From: an unidentified bacterial endosymbiont
GTDB lineage: Bacteria > Pseudomonadota > Gammaproteobacteria > Enterobacterales > Enterobacteriaceae
Length of the DNA: 64,000 nt
NCBI RefSeq assembly: GCF_918797525.1
Contig: NZ_OU963893.1
Coordinates: 496,001-560,000 of the forward strand
Reading direction: 5' to 3'
The notes under the pieces are model-generated. The model was not told where the DNA came from. It saw only the letters and a program-made list of their open reading frames with translations, and ran no database searches. Of the stretch, positions 9,865 through 18,369 are shown one piece after another (position 1 is the first letter of the stretch; every line of letters begins with the position of its first letter). The translations under genes were made by a program, and so were the position numbers.

Positions 9865-10302
9865 TTACTCGTCTTCATCATCACGCAATGGAACAATCAG
9901 CATATCCACGTGAACAGTGTTGATCAACTGACGCGCTGAAGACATCAGCTTGCTCCAGAAATCCTGGTGATGGCCGCAAACCACCAGGTCCATATCGTAT
10001 TTCTTAATTGCATCAACCAACACCTGACCCAAATCGCCGCTACCGCTTAAGGTTTCGGTGATTGGGTAGCCTGCGTTGGTCGACAGTTCGCTCAGGGCGT
10101 GGTGCGTCTCTTCGGAGATGCGTTTTTGCATATCACCGAGGTTGACGTCAATCAGGCCGGTGTAGAGATCGGAGTAATTCACGTCAACGTGAATCAGAGA
10201 AACTTTCGCATTGTAAGGGCGAGCCATGGATACTGCTTTATCAACCAGCACTTTGCTCTCCGGGGAGAGGTCTACCGCGATAAGAATGTGTTTATAAGCC
10301 AT
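9865..10302 (-). CDS. uspA: universal stress protein A
   Basis: This 145-residue cytosolic Usp-fold protein begins [17 protein letters not shown], the family N-terminus, and is close to E. coli UspA (144). It is induced by growth arrest and many stresses in E. coli; its biochemical activity is not settled. It is convergent with rsmJ (8 bases apart) and divergent from uspB, as in E. coli. The C-terminus is strongly acidic (RDDEDE). Confidence 0.96.
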   Translation of the reverse strand: MAYKHILIAVDLSPESKVLVDKAVSMARPYNAKVSLIHVDVNYSDLYTGLIDVNLGDMQKRISEETHHALSELSTNAGYPITETLSGSGDLGQVLVDAIKKYDMDLVVCGHHQDFWSKLMSSARQLINTVHVDMLIVPLRDDEDE

Positions 10303-10584
10303 AGTGTTACTCCTTCCTTAAGTTATCGATGACTAAAGGGGAAAGCCGTCGTCTGATGCCTTCATTACGGCCCAGTTAAACAAATTTTTCAAGCTTTGGT
10401 GTTGATAACGATTAACCATGTGGCAAAAAAATTAACTGATCTCCTACACTATTGGATGAGCCGTTCGGAGAGTAAAACGCGAACCGGATCAACATTTGCT
10501 CATTCTTTCACTGAACTGTCTGTCAGGGCATTGGGACGCAGCCGCCAGAAGCTTTGCTTCGCGAGCGGATGCCGGGGAGGATGT

Positions 10585-10920
10585 ATGATTAGCACCGTCG
10601 CTTTGTTTTGGGCGTTATGCGTGGTTTGCATAGTGAATATGGCGCGCTATTTTTCATCGTTACGTGCGCTACTAGTGGTACTTCGTGGTTGCGATCCGCT
10701 GCTTTATCAGTATGTGGACGGTGGAGGATTCTTCACCTCGCATGGACAGCCCAGCAAACAGATGCGTCTGGTGGGCTATATCTACTACCAGCGCTACCGC
10801 GACCATCACGATGAAGAGTTTATTCGTCGTTGCGAGCGCCTGCGTCGTCAGTTCATTTTGACCAGCGCCCTGTGCGGGTTGGTCGTGGTCAGTATGATTG
10901 CATTGATGATTTGGCACTGA
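10585..10920 (+). CDS. uspB: universal stress protein B
   Basis: This 111-residue inner-membrane protein has two predicted hydrophobic helices, at the N-terminus ([17 protein letters not shown]) and the C-terminus ([15 protein letters not shown]). The ATG at 10585 follows a GGGGAGG ribosome site at 10574-10580 and gives [12 protein letters not shown], matching E. coli UspB in start and length; the open frame extends further upstream without support. E. coli uspB depends on sigma-S and affects ethanol tolerance in stationary phase. Confidence 0.95.
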   Translation: MISTVALFWALCVVCIVNMARYFSSLRALLVVLRGCDPLLYQYVDGGGFFTSHGQPSKQMRLVGYIYYQRYRDHHDEEFIRRCERLRRQFILTSALCGLVVVSMIALMIWH

Positions 10921-10930
10921 GCATCACAGC

Positions 10931-10953
10931 AGGCGGGGAAGCCCCGCCTTCTT
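10931..10953 (+). terminator. uspB terminator
   Basis: AGGCGGGG-AA-GCCCCGCCTT forms a tight GC-rich hairpin followed by CTTTC, 10 bases after the uspB stop codon. Confidence 0.7.
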
Positions 10954-10962
10954 TCATCTGGC

Positions 10963-11275
10963 TCAGGGCTTAACTGAGAACCGGAGACCGGAGATGTTAC
11001 TCTCAATCGAAATAACCTTCCCGCTATAGTTAATTTTCACTTCCCCGCTTGTATCCTTACTGGCAGCGGTAACCGTGCCTGTACCCTCGATGACAGGATG
11101 CTTCATAGCAAGCTGCTGGATAATGTCGGTATCTTTACCTGCGATCTCCCCCGAGAGATAGTAACGGTAGATTGTTAGTACGGTTGAGCCACCCTGACTA
11201 TTCACGGTCATATAGAGCCAGAAGCGAAACGGTAACAAGGCGATGGATCCATTTAATAGCCGTTTTGAATGGCAT
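10963..11275 (-). pseudogene. frameshifted small gene next to a toxin-like remnant (possible immunity gene)
   Basis: An ATG at 11275 opens MPFKTAIKWIHRLVTVSLL, which looks like a membrane anchor or signal segment, but that frame stops after about 25 codons. The neighbouring frame continues WLYMTVNSQGGSTVLTIYRYY and runs to the stop at 10963, ending ISGLRFSVKP. Joining the two needs one frameshift near 11213-11220, so the gene is probably broken; an internal ATG at the frame switch could still give about 82 residues. It overlaps the 3' end of the toxin-like remnant by 23 bases, the usual layout of an immunity gene. I do not recognise its family. Confidence 0.45.
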
Positions 11276-11512
11276 AGTCTATTCCTTCTCTGATGTTGCG
11301 TTGGTCCGTTGGGTCGTCTCCGTAAAGTGGCTTTTCGTACCATTTTCCCCATTCCTGTTTTGAGGTGCCTGTCCGGCCTTTCGGACTTTTTGGTAGAACC
11401 AATATTACGTTGAGGGCGTGGCCATATTGCGTGACATTTCGTTAAGGCGTGCTTCACGCATATTGTTCGCTATCACGATTGAACCTGGCTCTGAAATAGG
11501 GACAGAAGCCAT
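11253..11512 (-). pseudogene. degraded polymorphic-toxin-like gene (resembles toxin type 44)
   Basis: From the ATG at 11512 the frame reads MASVPISEPGSIVIANNM and on to RNMATPST, then an in-frame TAA, then YWFYQKVRKAGQ in the same frame. After a frame change it continues GTSKQEWGKWYEKPLYGDD and ends NIREGIDYAIQNGY with a stop at 11253. The pieces look like the start and end of one protein with a nonsense mutation and an internal deletion. The EWGKWYE..YGDDP block and YWFYQKV recall the polymorphic toxin type 44 family as I remember it. Only about 85 codons remain, so it cannot be functional. uspB and pitA are normally adjacent, so this was an insertion. Confidence 0.45.
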
Positions 11513-11562
11513 ACATTCTCTTTTGTCTGGATATCAAGCACCTCCTGGCAAATAGCAGCCAT

Positions 11563-11598
11563 AAAAAAAGCGGGTCAGTTTCCTGACCCGCTTTTTTG
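11563..11598 (-). terminator. pitA terminator
   Basis: AAAAAAAGCGGGTCAG and CTGACCCGCTTTTTT form a strong stem with a T-run on both strands, 15 bases beyond the pitA stop codon. Confidence 0.9.
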
Positions 11599-11612
11599 TC
11601 GCCTTCAACCGA

Positions 11613-13112
11613 TTAAATCAGCTTCAGCGAAATCCAGTACAAACCGCCAGACAGCAGGATAGAAGCCGGAAGGGTGAATACCCAGGCCATTAGAATGTTG
11701 GTCACGGTTTTGCGTTGCAAACCGCCACCGTCAACAATCATGGTCCCTGCCACGGATGAGGAGAGGACGTGGGTGGTAGAGACCGGCATCCCGGTGTAGC
11801 TCGCCAGACCGATAGAAACAGCCGCCGTCATCTGCGCGGACATCCCCTGCGCATAGGTCATGCCTTTCTTACCAATCTTCTCGCCGATGGTGGTTGCCAC
11901 GCGACGCCAGCCAATCATCGTACCAATACCCAGCGCCAGCGCGACGGCCATGATAATCCAGATTGGCGCGTACTCAATGGTATTGAGCATATCGCCTTTC
12001 AGTTTCTTCAGCAGACGCTGGTCGTCAGCACTCACATCTGGCAGCTTCGCGACTTTATCCGTCACGTCAGAGATGCAGAGCATAATACGGCGCAACTGAC
12101 CACGCTGTTCAATCGGCAGCCTGTCGTAGCTTTCGATATCGCCAAGCATAGCTTTTGCACGTTCCAGCGCGTTAATCGCGTTTGCCGGATGGCAGTGGAA
12201 CTCGCCAGGGGCAGTGGCTGCGCCCGCTTCAGGAGACGGGATCAACTGGTCTACGCCGGTCGCTTTCTTCAACAGCTGAGGATGCTGCTGGAAGTAAACT
12301 TCAACGTTGTTGATGGCATCACGGGTACGGGTGATTTCGTAACCGGAGGCATTCATGTTAACCACGAAGCCCGCCGGTGCGACGCCAATCAGTACCAGCA
12401 TAACCAGGCCAATGCCTTTCTGACCGTCGTTCGCGCCGTGTGAGAAGGCCACGCCGATAGCGGAGATGATCAGGGCGATACGCGTCCAGAACGGCGGCTT
12501 TTTCTTGCCGTCTTTCTTTTCACGCTCTGCAGGAGTGAGGTGAATACGGGAGCGTTTTTTCGTATTGCTCCAGTAACGGCGCAGAATGAAGATTAAGCCG
12601 CCTGCAACCACCAGACCGACGACAGGAGAGATGATCAGAGAAGCGAAAATCCCAATCACTTTCGGGATATTCAACGCATCGACGACGGACGTGCCGGTCA
12701 TTAGAGCATTGGTTAACCCGATACCGATAATCGCGCCGATGAGGGTGTGAGAACTGGATGCAGGCAGGCCGAAATACCAGGTACCTAGGTTCCAGATAAT
12801 TGCAGCAAGCAGCATTGAGAACACCATGGCAAGGCCATGGCCAGAACTAACGTTAAGCAGCAGATCCGTTGGCAACATATGCACAATGGCATACGCGACG
12901 CTCAGTCCGCCCAGAAGGACACCAAAAAAGTTAAATACCGCCGCCATAACGACCGCAACCTGCGACCGCATTGCGCGAGTGTAAATAACCGTTGCTACTG
13001 CGTTTGCCGTGTCGTGGAAGCCATTGATCGCTTCGTAAAACAGAACAAAAATCAGTGCAAGCATGAGTAAAAGCCCGGTATGTAAATCCAGGCCAGCGAA
13101 CAAATGTAGCAT
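11613..13112 (-). CDS. pitA: low-affinity inorganic phosphate transporter
   Basis: This is a 499-residue proton-coupled metal-phosphate symporter of the Pit family in the inner membrane. The paired family signatures [11 protein letters not shown] (N-terminal) and [11 protein letters not shown] (middle) are visible, with hydrophobic segments in two halves separated by a soluble loop from about residue 250 to 370. Length matches E. coli PitA (499). It is divergent from yhiN across 228 bases; a hydrophobic-rich short frame in that spacer has no support. Confidence 0.96.
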   Translation of the reverse strand: MLHLFAGLDLHTGLLLMLALIFVLFYEAINGFHDTANAVATVIYTRAMRSQVAVVMAAVFNFFGVLLGGLSVAYAIVHMLPTDLLLNVSSGHGLAMVFSMLLAAIIWNLGTWYFGLPASSSHTLIGAIIGIGLTNALMTGTSVVDALNIPKVIGIFASLIISPVVGLVVAGGLIFILRRYWSNTKKRSRIHLTPAEREKKDGKKKPPFWTRIALIISAIGVAFSHGANDGQKGIGLVMLVLIGVAPAGFVVNMNASGYEITRTRDAINNVEVYFQQHPQLLKKATGVDQLIPSPEAGAATAPGEFHCHPANAINALERAKAMLGDIESYDRLPIEQRGQLRRIMLCISDVTDKVAKLPDVSADDQRLLKKLKGDMLNTIEYAPIWIIMAVALALGIGTMIGWRRVATTIGEKIGKKGMTYAQGMSAQMTAAVSIGLASYTGMPVSTTHVLSSSVAGTMIVDGGGLQRKTVTNILMAWVFTLPASILLSGGLYWISLKLI

Positions 13113-13340
13113 AGGACGTTACGCCATTTTGAGGACATGAACGCGGCGCATTATCCAGGACAAATGCGCAACGGGCAAAGTGAAATATAGCTTTTTTTGA
13201 AATTCCTTCGGCTTTGTCAGTCCATGGTAAAGAAATATATTTTATATTTCAGCTATATGACTGACATCTCGCCTATTTGCGCTGGTGTGACCACAGAGGA
13301 AACTTTACAATCCGCGGCAGTTAACGAAGAGGGTTTTGAC

Positions 13341-14540
13341 GTGGAAAGGTTTGATGCCGTAGTCATTGGCGCCGGTGCGGCGGGTATGTTTTGTGCGGCG
13401 ATGGCCGGACAAGCGGGTTGTCGTGTGCTGTTACTGGATAATGGTAAAAAACCTGGCCGCAAGATCCTGATGTCCGGCGGCGGGCGCTGCAACTTTACTA
13501 ATCTCTATGTCGAGCCTGCGGCCTATTTGAGTCAGAATCGTCATTTTTGTAAATCTGCCCTGGCGCGTTATACCCAGTGGGATTTTATCGATCTGGTGGG
13601 AAAGCACGGTATCGCATGGCATGAGAAAACGTTGGGCCAGCTGTTCTGTGACGACTCCGCGCAGCAAATTGTCGATATGCTGGTGGCCGAGTGCGAGAAA
13701 GGCGGCGTGGTCATGCGCCTGCGCACGGACGTTCTGGAGGTCTCTCGCGACGAGCAGGGCTATACGCTGCAGTTGAACGGCGAAACCGTCAGCGCTGCGA
13801 GCCTGGTGATTGCCAGCGGCGGCCTGTCGATGCCGGGGCTGGGAGCCTCGCCGTTCGGCTATAAAATTGCCGAACAGTTTGGCCTGAAGGTCTTGCCAAC
13901 GCGCGCGGGCCTGGTACCGTTCACGCTCCACAAACCGCTTCTGGAACAGCTTCAGACGCTTTCTGGCGTCTCTGTGCCTTCTGTTATCACCGCCGAAGAT
14001 GGTACGGTGTTCCGTGAAAACCTGCTCTTTACCCATCGTGGCCTCTCCGGTCCGGCGGTGCTGCAAATCTCCAGCTACTGGCTGCCGGGCGAGTTCGTCA
14101 CGGTAAACCTGCTGCCGGATTGCGATCCCGACAGCTTCCTTAACGAGCAACGAACCGCGCATCCGAATCAAAGCCTGAAAAATACCCTGGCGATGCAGCT
14201 ACCGAAGCGTCTGGTAGAGTGTCTCCAGCTTCTGGGACAGATCCCTGACGTGTCGCTTAAGCAGTTGAACAGCCGTGAACAGGAGACGCTGGTGCAGACG
14301 CTAACCCACTGGCGCGTCCAGCCAAACGGTACCGAAGGCTACCGCACGGCGGAAGTGACGCTCGGCGGCGTCGATACCGACGCGCTTTCTTCGCGCACTA
14401 TGGAAGCCCGCAACGTGCCGGGGCTGTACTTTATTGGCGAAGTCATGGACGTTACCGGCTGGCTCGGCGGATATAACTTCCAGTGGGCGTGGGCCAGCGC
14501 CTGGGCGTGCGCGCAGGCGCTGGCTGAGAAAAACGGTTAA
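13341..14540 (+). CDS. yhiN: YhiN/HI0933-family flavoprotein
   Basis: This 399-residue predicted FAD-binding oxidoreductase has the N-terminal dinucleotide motif VVIGAGAAGMF followed by KKPGRKILMSGGGRCNFTN, the family hallmark, and ends with FIGEVMDVTGWLGGYN. I used the GTG at 13341 because it gives VERFDAVVIGAG, the E. coli N-terminus and length (400), with AGAGGG about 8 bases upstream. The upstream in-frame codons from 13197 have no family similarity. The substrate is unknown. Confidence 0.93.
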   Translation: MERFDAVVIGAGAAGMFCAAMAGQAGCRVLLLDNGKKPGRKILMSGGGRCNFTNLYVEPAAYLSQNRHFCKSALARYTQWDFIDLVGKHGIAWHEKTLGQLFCDDSAQQIVDMLVAECEKGGVVMRLRTDVLEVSRDEQGYTLQLNGETVSAASLVIASGGLSMPGLGASPFGYKIAEQFGLKVLPTRAGLVPFTLHKPLLEQLQTLSGVSVPSVITAEDGTVFRENLLFTHRGLSGPAVLQISSYWLPGEFVTVNLLPDCDPDSFLNEQRTAHPNQSLKNTLAMQLPKRLVECLQLLGQIPDVSLKQLNSREQETLVQTLTHWRVQPNGTEGYRTAEVTLGGVDTDALSSRTMEARNVPGLYFIGEVMDVTGWLGGYNFQWAWASAWACAQALAEKNG

Positions 14541-14553
14541 TATTTATTTTTTT

Positions 14554-14582
14554 AGAGTGTGGCGTCTTTTAGGGGCCACTCT
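14554..14582 (+). terminator. possible terminator after yhiN
   Basis: AGAGTG-T-GGC pairs with GCCACTCT around a loop and is followed by GTTTCTTT. It lies 14 bases after the yhiN stop codon. The T-run is interrupted, so termination may be partial. Confidence 0.45.
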
Positions 14583-14645
14583 GTTTCTTTACCGGGTATC
14601 CCGGTTTGCATGGTGTTGTGTTTTGCCTCCAGAAAAGGATTCTGT

Positions 14646-15671
14646 ATGTCTGCAGCTCATCTCGGTTTCCCGACGGAAACCGTTGTTGTCTTTGTGGTGA
14701 TGGCCGTCGGGGCGATGTTTATCGACCTCTTTATGCATCGTCACGATAAACCTGTCTCGCTGAAAAGCGCGGCATTGTGGTCCATTTTTTGGTTCTCGAT
14801 GGCGATGGCATTTGCCGGGTTCTTGTATGTACATCACGGTGCTGAGATGGCGAGCTTGTTCCTCACGGGCTATGCGCTGGAGGAAGTACTTTCCATCGAT
14901 AACCTGTTTGTGATGATGGCGATCTTCGCCTGGTTCGGGGTGCCGAATAAGTACCGTCATCGCGTCCTCTACTGGGGGGTGCTGGGGGCGATTGTGTTCC
15001 GCGGCATCTTTGTGGCGATTGGTACCAGCCTGCTAAGCCTGGGGCCTTACGTAGAGGTTCTGTTCGCGCTGGTCGTGGGCTGGACGGCGGTGATGATGCT
15101 TAAACGCAATGAGGAGAGCGACGACGTCGAAGATTACTCCGGTCACCTGGCGTATCGTCTGGTGAAACGCTTCTACCCTGTCTGGCCAAAAATCAGCAGT
15201 AATGCCTTTATTCTGACGCAGAAAGAGGTCGATGCGGAGCTGGAAAAGCCTGAAAACCAGGACGTGATGGTCGGGCGCGTGAAGAAGGCGAAGCGCTACG
15301 CAACTCCGCTACTGCTCTGCGTGGCGGTTGTCGAACTCTCTGACGTGATGTTTGCGTTTGACTCTGTACCGGCCATTATTGCTGTCAGCCGCGAGCCGCT
15401 GATTATCTATAGCGCGATGATGTTCGCCATCCTCGGTTTGCGTACCCTCTACTTTGTGCTGGAAGCGCTGAAGCAGTATCTGGTGCATCTGGAGAAGGCG
15501 GTCGTCGCGCTGCTGTTCTTTGTGGCGTTCAAGCTGGGTCTCAATGCCACCGACCACTTCTGGCACCACGGTTACAGTATTGGCGCAACCGCGAGCCTGT
15601 TTGTGGTGCTGGGCGTCCTGGCGCTGGGGATTATCGCGAGCGTGATGTTTCCGGGGAAACGTGCGGCCTGA
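14646..15671 (+). CDS. TerC/Alx-family membrane protein
   Basis: This 341-residue polytopic inner-membrane protein belongs to the TerC family (tellurite resistance / Alx manganese exporters). Visible signatures are the paired acidic membrane motifs EEVLSIDNLFV and VELSDVMFAFDSVPAI, plus the FAILGLRTLYF segment. The ATG at 14646 follows AAAAGGA (14633-14639); the frame is open further upstream but that part is not family-like. E. coli K-12 has no TerC gene at this place. Manganese or metal export is the family role, but the ion is not determined here. Confidence 0.85.
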   Translation: MSAAHLGFPTETVVVFVVMAVGAMFIDLFMHRHDKPVSLKSAALWSIFWFSMAMAFAGFLYVHHGAEMASLFLTGYALEEVLSIDNLFVMMAIFAWFGVPNKYRHRVLYWGVLGAIVFRGIFVAIGTSLLSLGPYVEVLFALVVGWTAVMMLKRNEESDDVEDYSGHLAYRLVKRFYPVWPKISSNAFILTQKEVDAELEKPENQDVMVGRVKKAKRYATPLLLCVAVVELSDVMFAFDSVPAIIAVSREPLIIYSAMMFAILGLRTLYFVLEALKQYLVHLEKAVVALLFFVAFKLGLNATDHFWHHGYSIGATASLFVVLGVLALGIIASVMFPGKRAA

Positions 15672-15701
15672 CGTCCTGAACTCATCTGTGTGAAGAACTG
15701 T

Positions 15702-15728
15702 CCCCTCACCCCGAAGAGGGAGAGGGGG
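15702..15728. repeat. CCCCTCACC-type palindromic repeat, copy 2
   Basis: CCCCTCACCCCGAAGAGG continues as GAGAGGGGG, a diverged member of the same palindrome family as 9817-9853. It lies between the convergent TerC gene and HAD phosphatase gene. Confidence 0.6.
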
Positions 15729-15751
15729 CAGCCAGTGTTACTGTTCTGCAT

Positions 15752-16411
15752 TTATTTAAGCGGTGAATTTCGGCGCTTGCGCGGGTGGTGGAAATGTCGC
15801 CAGTGCGGATCCTGCGCCGCCGCGAGCAGTTCGTGGTCGCCACGGGTATCACCCCAGGCACGCAGGTGGTAATCGTTCAGGTTGCCATACACCTTTTCCA
15901 GCCTCGCTACCTTCTGCGCACAGCGACAGTTGTTGCCCGTAATACGACCGGTCAGCGTGCCGTCTTTCACTTCCAACTGGGTGCCAATTAGCTTGATGCC
16001 GAGCTTGTCGGCCCACGGTTGCAGCACCAGCGCCGGAGAGGCGGAGCAGATGGTCACTTCCGCACCCGAATTCACTTCAGCCGCTACCGCCAGCACGCCT
16101 TCAGGGCGCATCAGTTTGTTCCAGTACTTTTCACAAAAAAGTTCGGCCTGTTGACGTAGCCAGTGTTCATCGACCCCCGTCAGGAAGGTTCTGATCAATA
16201 CCTCTTTCAGCTCATCGCGCGTCAGCTTGCGGCGCACACAGTGCAGCGTTGGCAACGCCATGCGCACCAGTCGTCCCGCGAAGTAACGTTTACCAAAGGC
16301 AAAACGCAGAAAAGGGATAAAGCTGTCGTGGTGAGTCAGGGTGCCATCAAAGTCAAAGACAGAGAGCACGCTGGACTTCGCCACTGCGTCGTCGGCAATC
16401 ATATTGGTCAT
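15752..16411 (-). CDS. HAD-IB family phosphatase
   Basis: This 219-residue protein has the HAD motifs in order: SVFDFDGTL (nucleophile Asp20, acid/base Asp22), TICSAS (motif II), a Lys in the CAQKVARLEKVYG segment (motif III) and WGDTRGDHELL (motif IV). The helical cap between motifs I and II fits subclass IB, which includes phosphoserine and phosphoglycolipid phosphatases. The substrate is unknown. The start could be 16411 or the ATG three codons later. The C-terminus HHPRKRRNSPLK is very basic. It follows the SDR gene on the same strand with 108 bases between. Confidence 0.85.
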   Translation of the reverse strand: MTNMIADDAVAKSSVLSVFDFDGTLTHHDSFIPFLRFAFGKRYFAGRLVRMALPTLHCVRRKLTRDELKEVLIRTFLTGVDEHWLRQQAELFCEKYWNKLMRPEGVLAVAAEVNSGAEVTICSASPALVLQPWADKLGIKLIGTQLEVKDGTLTGRITGNNCRCAQKVARLEKVYGNLNDYHLRAWGDTRGDHELLAAAQDPHWRHFHHPRKRRNSPLK

Positions 16412-16519
16412 AGATACGTCTTAGCTGAAATACACATTCTTGCTCATTAGTTTACCTGCTTTACTTTAACAGTCCTCATACCACATCTCATTTTTTCACG
16501 AACATGCAGCGGGACGATC

Positions 16520-17317
16520 TCAGATGATGTCATCCACCACGCCACCATCAACGCGCAATGCCGCGCCCGACGTGGCGGAGGCCTGAGTCGAGCAGACATA
16601 CACCACCATATTGGCGACCTCTTCAACCGTGGCGGCACGCTGAATAACCGAACTCGGACGATTTGCCATCACAAACTCTTTCGCCAGCTGTTCGAGCGAT
16701 TTACCGGTTTTCTCGATTTCATCTTTCATCATATCGGCGAAACCGTCCGACATCGTTGGGCCGGGCAGCACGCTGTTCACCGTGACGCCGCTTCCTGCCA
16801 CGAACTTCGCCAGCCCGCGCGCCAGCGAAAGCTGCGCCGTTTTGGTCACGCCATAGTGGATCATATCGGCAGGAACATTGCAGGCCGACTCGGAGGAGAT
16901 AAACACCACGCGCCCCCAGCCTTTTTTCACCATATTCGGCAGCAACGCGCGGGAGAGGCGTACCCCGGACATTACGTTGGTCTGCCAGTAACGATCCCAG
17001 GTCTCGTCGTCGGTGGCATAGAAATCCTGCGGGCCGTAAATCCCGGCGTTGTTGACCAGAATATCGACGTCGGACGCCACCCTCAGCAGGGCTTCAACGC
17101 CCTCATGTGAGCTGAGATCGGCAACGGCGGCGCGGACCTGCACGCCAGGCACCACCTGCTGGAGCTGCTGAATACCTTTGTTCACCGATTCAGTGCTGCG
17201 CCCATTGACGATCACCTCCGCACCGCTTTCGGCCAGTCCTCTGGCAATTGCAAAGCCAATCCCGCCGGTTGAGGCGGTCACTAACGCGACTTTCCCCGTA
17301 AAATCGATTTTCATCAT
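16520..17317 (-). CDS. short-chain dehydrogenase/reductase
   Basis: This 265-residue classical SDR has the cofactor motif TASTGGIGFA (residues 14-23), NNAG in DILVNNAGIYG, and the catalytic Ser/Tyr/Lys in VFISSESA and YGVTKTAQ. It is an NAD(P)-dependent oxidoreductase of unknown substrate. ATG codons at 17317 and 17314 are both possible. A broken LysR gene lies immediately upstream on the same strand and a MoaF-like fragment beyond that. Klebsiella moaE/moaF may be a parallel, but that is a weak inference from memory. Confidence 0.85.
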   Translation of the reverse strand: MMKIDFTGKVALVTASTGGIGFAIARGLAESGAEVIVNGRSTESVNKGIQQLQQVVPGVQVRAAVADLSSHEGVEALLRVASDVDILVNNAGIYGPQDFYATDDETWDRYWQTNVMSGVRLSRALLPNMVKKGWGRVVFISSESACNVPADMIHYGVTKTAQLSLARGLAKFVAGSGVTVNSVLPGPTMSDGFADMMKDEIEKTGKSLEQLAKEFVMANRPSSVIQRAATVEEVANMVVYVCSTQASATSGAALRVDGGVVDDII

Positions 17318-17725
17318 CTGCGCCTTGTCGTTTTAACGTTCGGACCTTAAAGCGTAGCAGTTGCTGGTTAGGGATCCTGGCGAAAAAGGCGTAAGAGCGT
17401 TTCGACTGCTCATCAAGCGGGGCCAGAGATCGCTTGTCTATCAAGTGCAGCGGCGTGGCACGACGTATGCAGTGGCTTAGCGGCAACACCTTCAGCGTAC
17501 CCTGTTCCAGCTGCGTTTGAATTCGTTCTTCCGGCAGCCAACCGTAGCCGACCCGATACATCACCGCCTCAATGGCGGCATCGATGGTAGAAAATGTCCA
17601 GGATTCGCCCGCAGGGCGTGCCGTGGGCAGGTTATCCGCAATCTGAATCAGCGGCCACGGACGCAGCATGTCGTCATTCAGCGGGGCGTGGAGGTCAAAG
17701 AGCAGCAGGCTTACATTGTGCGGGT
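17190..17725 (-). pseudogene. LysR-family regulator, 3' fragment
   Basis: The reading from about 17725 downward resembles the effector-binding half of a LysR regulator: WTFSTIDAAIEAVMYRVGYG, WLPEERIQTQLEQGTLKVLPL and SYAFFARIPNQQL. The N-terminal winged helix and the start codon are absent. The frame then runs without a stop into the 5' end of the SDR gene, overlapping it by 128 bases out of frame, so the natural stop is also lost or shifted. Upstream it joins directly to a MoaF-like fragment on the opposite strand. The boundary at 17725 is approximate. Confidence 0.65.
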
Positions 17726-18050
17726 AGGGGAGAGCATCTATAAAATTTCCCGGACCGAGCCAACCGGTACCGACGTCAGCCTGATCGTTAATCTGGACGA
17801 TAAACTGTTCCATGGCACGATTTTCTTCCCGCGCTGGGTTATTAACAATCCGGAGAAAACCGTCTGCTTCCAGAACGATCACATTCTGCTAATGAATGCA
17901 TATCGCGACGCAGGTCCGGCGTATCCAACGGAAGGGATAGATGAATTTGCCACCATTACGCTTGTGCGCGAATGTGGCACCAACAATGAAAGGGTTATTG
18001 ATTGCGCCGCCAGCGCGTTACCGAAAACCTTTCCCGACAATTTAAAATAA
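17725..18050 (+). pseudogene. MoaF-like protein, C-terminal fragment
   Basis: About 105 codons remain, beginning near VGESIYKISRTEPTGTDVSL and continuing NNPEKTVCFQNDHILLMNAY and RDAGPAYPTEGIDEFATIT to a stop at 18050. This resembles the C-terminal lipocalin-like domain of MoaF as I remember it (a Klebsiella monoamine-regulon protein of poorly known function). There is no start codon with a ribosome site in this frame after the junction. The 5' half was apparently lost in the same deletion that removed the 5' half of the LysR gene. Confidence 0.55.
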
Positions 18051-18124
18051 GCGCGACCATTAACTAAAAACAAAAGTTCCCGGAGTATTTTTAATTTATT
18101 AGAAATGTCCGGCTTTTTTTTGTT

Positions 18125-18141
18125 TGTTTATCTTTGGTTTA
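18125..18141 (+). promoter_or_regulatory. PhoP box of arnB
   Basis: TGTTTA-TCTTT-GGTTTA fits the PhoP direct-repeat consensus (G/T)GTTTA-N5-(G/T)GTTTA at every position. It lies 229 bases upstream of the arnB start and suggests direct magnesium/PhoPQ control. Confidence 0.65.
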
Positions 18142-18249
18142 AAATTACATCGTCTTAGGTGAGGTAAATCACATAATAAAAGACGATAGCTTATAACTCA
18201 TTGAATAATAATATATTAAAGCTCGCTTTGGCTTTTTCTTAGCACTCAT

Positions 18250-18266
18250 CTTAATTTTTTCTTAAG
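18250..18266 (+). promoter_or_regulatory. PmrA (BasR) box of arnB
   Basis: CTTAAT-TTTTT-CTTAAG fits the PmrA consensus (C/T)TTAA(G/T)-N5-(C/T)TTAA(G/T). Its second half-site sits where a -35 element would be relative to GATATG at 18283. PmrA control of arnB is well known in Salmonella and E. coli. Confidence 0.8.
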
Positions 18267-18369
18267 AAATGAACGTTACCTTGATATGAGTTTATGATTC
18301 GTTGAAATAAACATGACGATATTTGGTTAATATCCCAAAGCTGCCATTCATATCACAAGGAAATAATAG

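Larger units (their letters stand above)
18051..18369. other. 319-base AT-rich arn promoter region
   Basis: There is no gene here. The stretch is markedly AT-rich against its surroundings and holds a PhoP box (18125-18141) and a PmrA box (18250-18266). A possible -10 element GATATG is at 18283-18288, about 17 bases after the second PmrA half-site. The arnB ribosome site AAGGA is at 18358-18362. Confidence 0.7.

Noticed and set aside
14541..14645. Possible yybP-ykoY (manganese/pH) riboswitch before the TerC gene
   Set aside because: The spacer has two small hairpins (14554-14582 and ACCGGG-TAT-CCCGGT near 14591), but it is too short for the full riboswitch plus the yhiN 3' end, and I could not find the conserved internal loop sequences.
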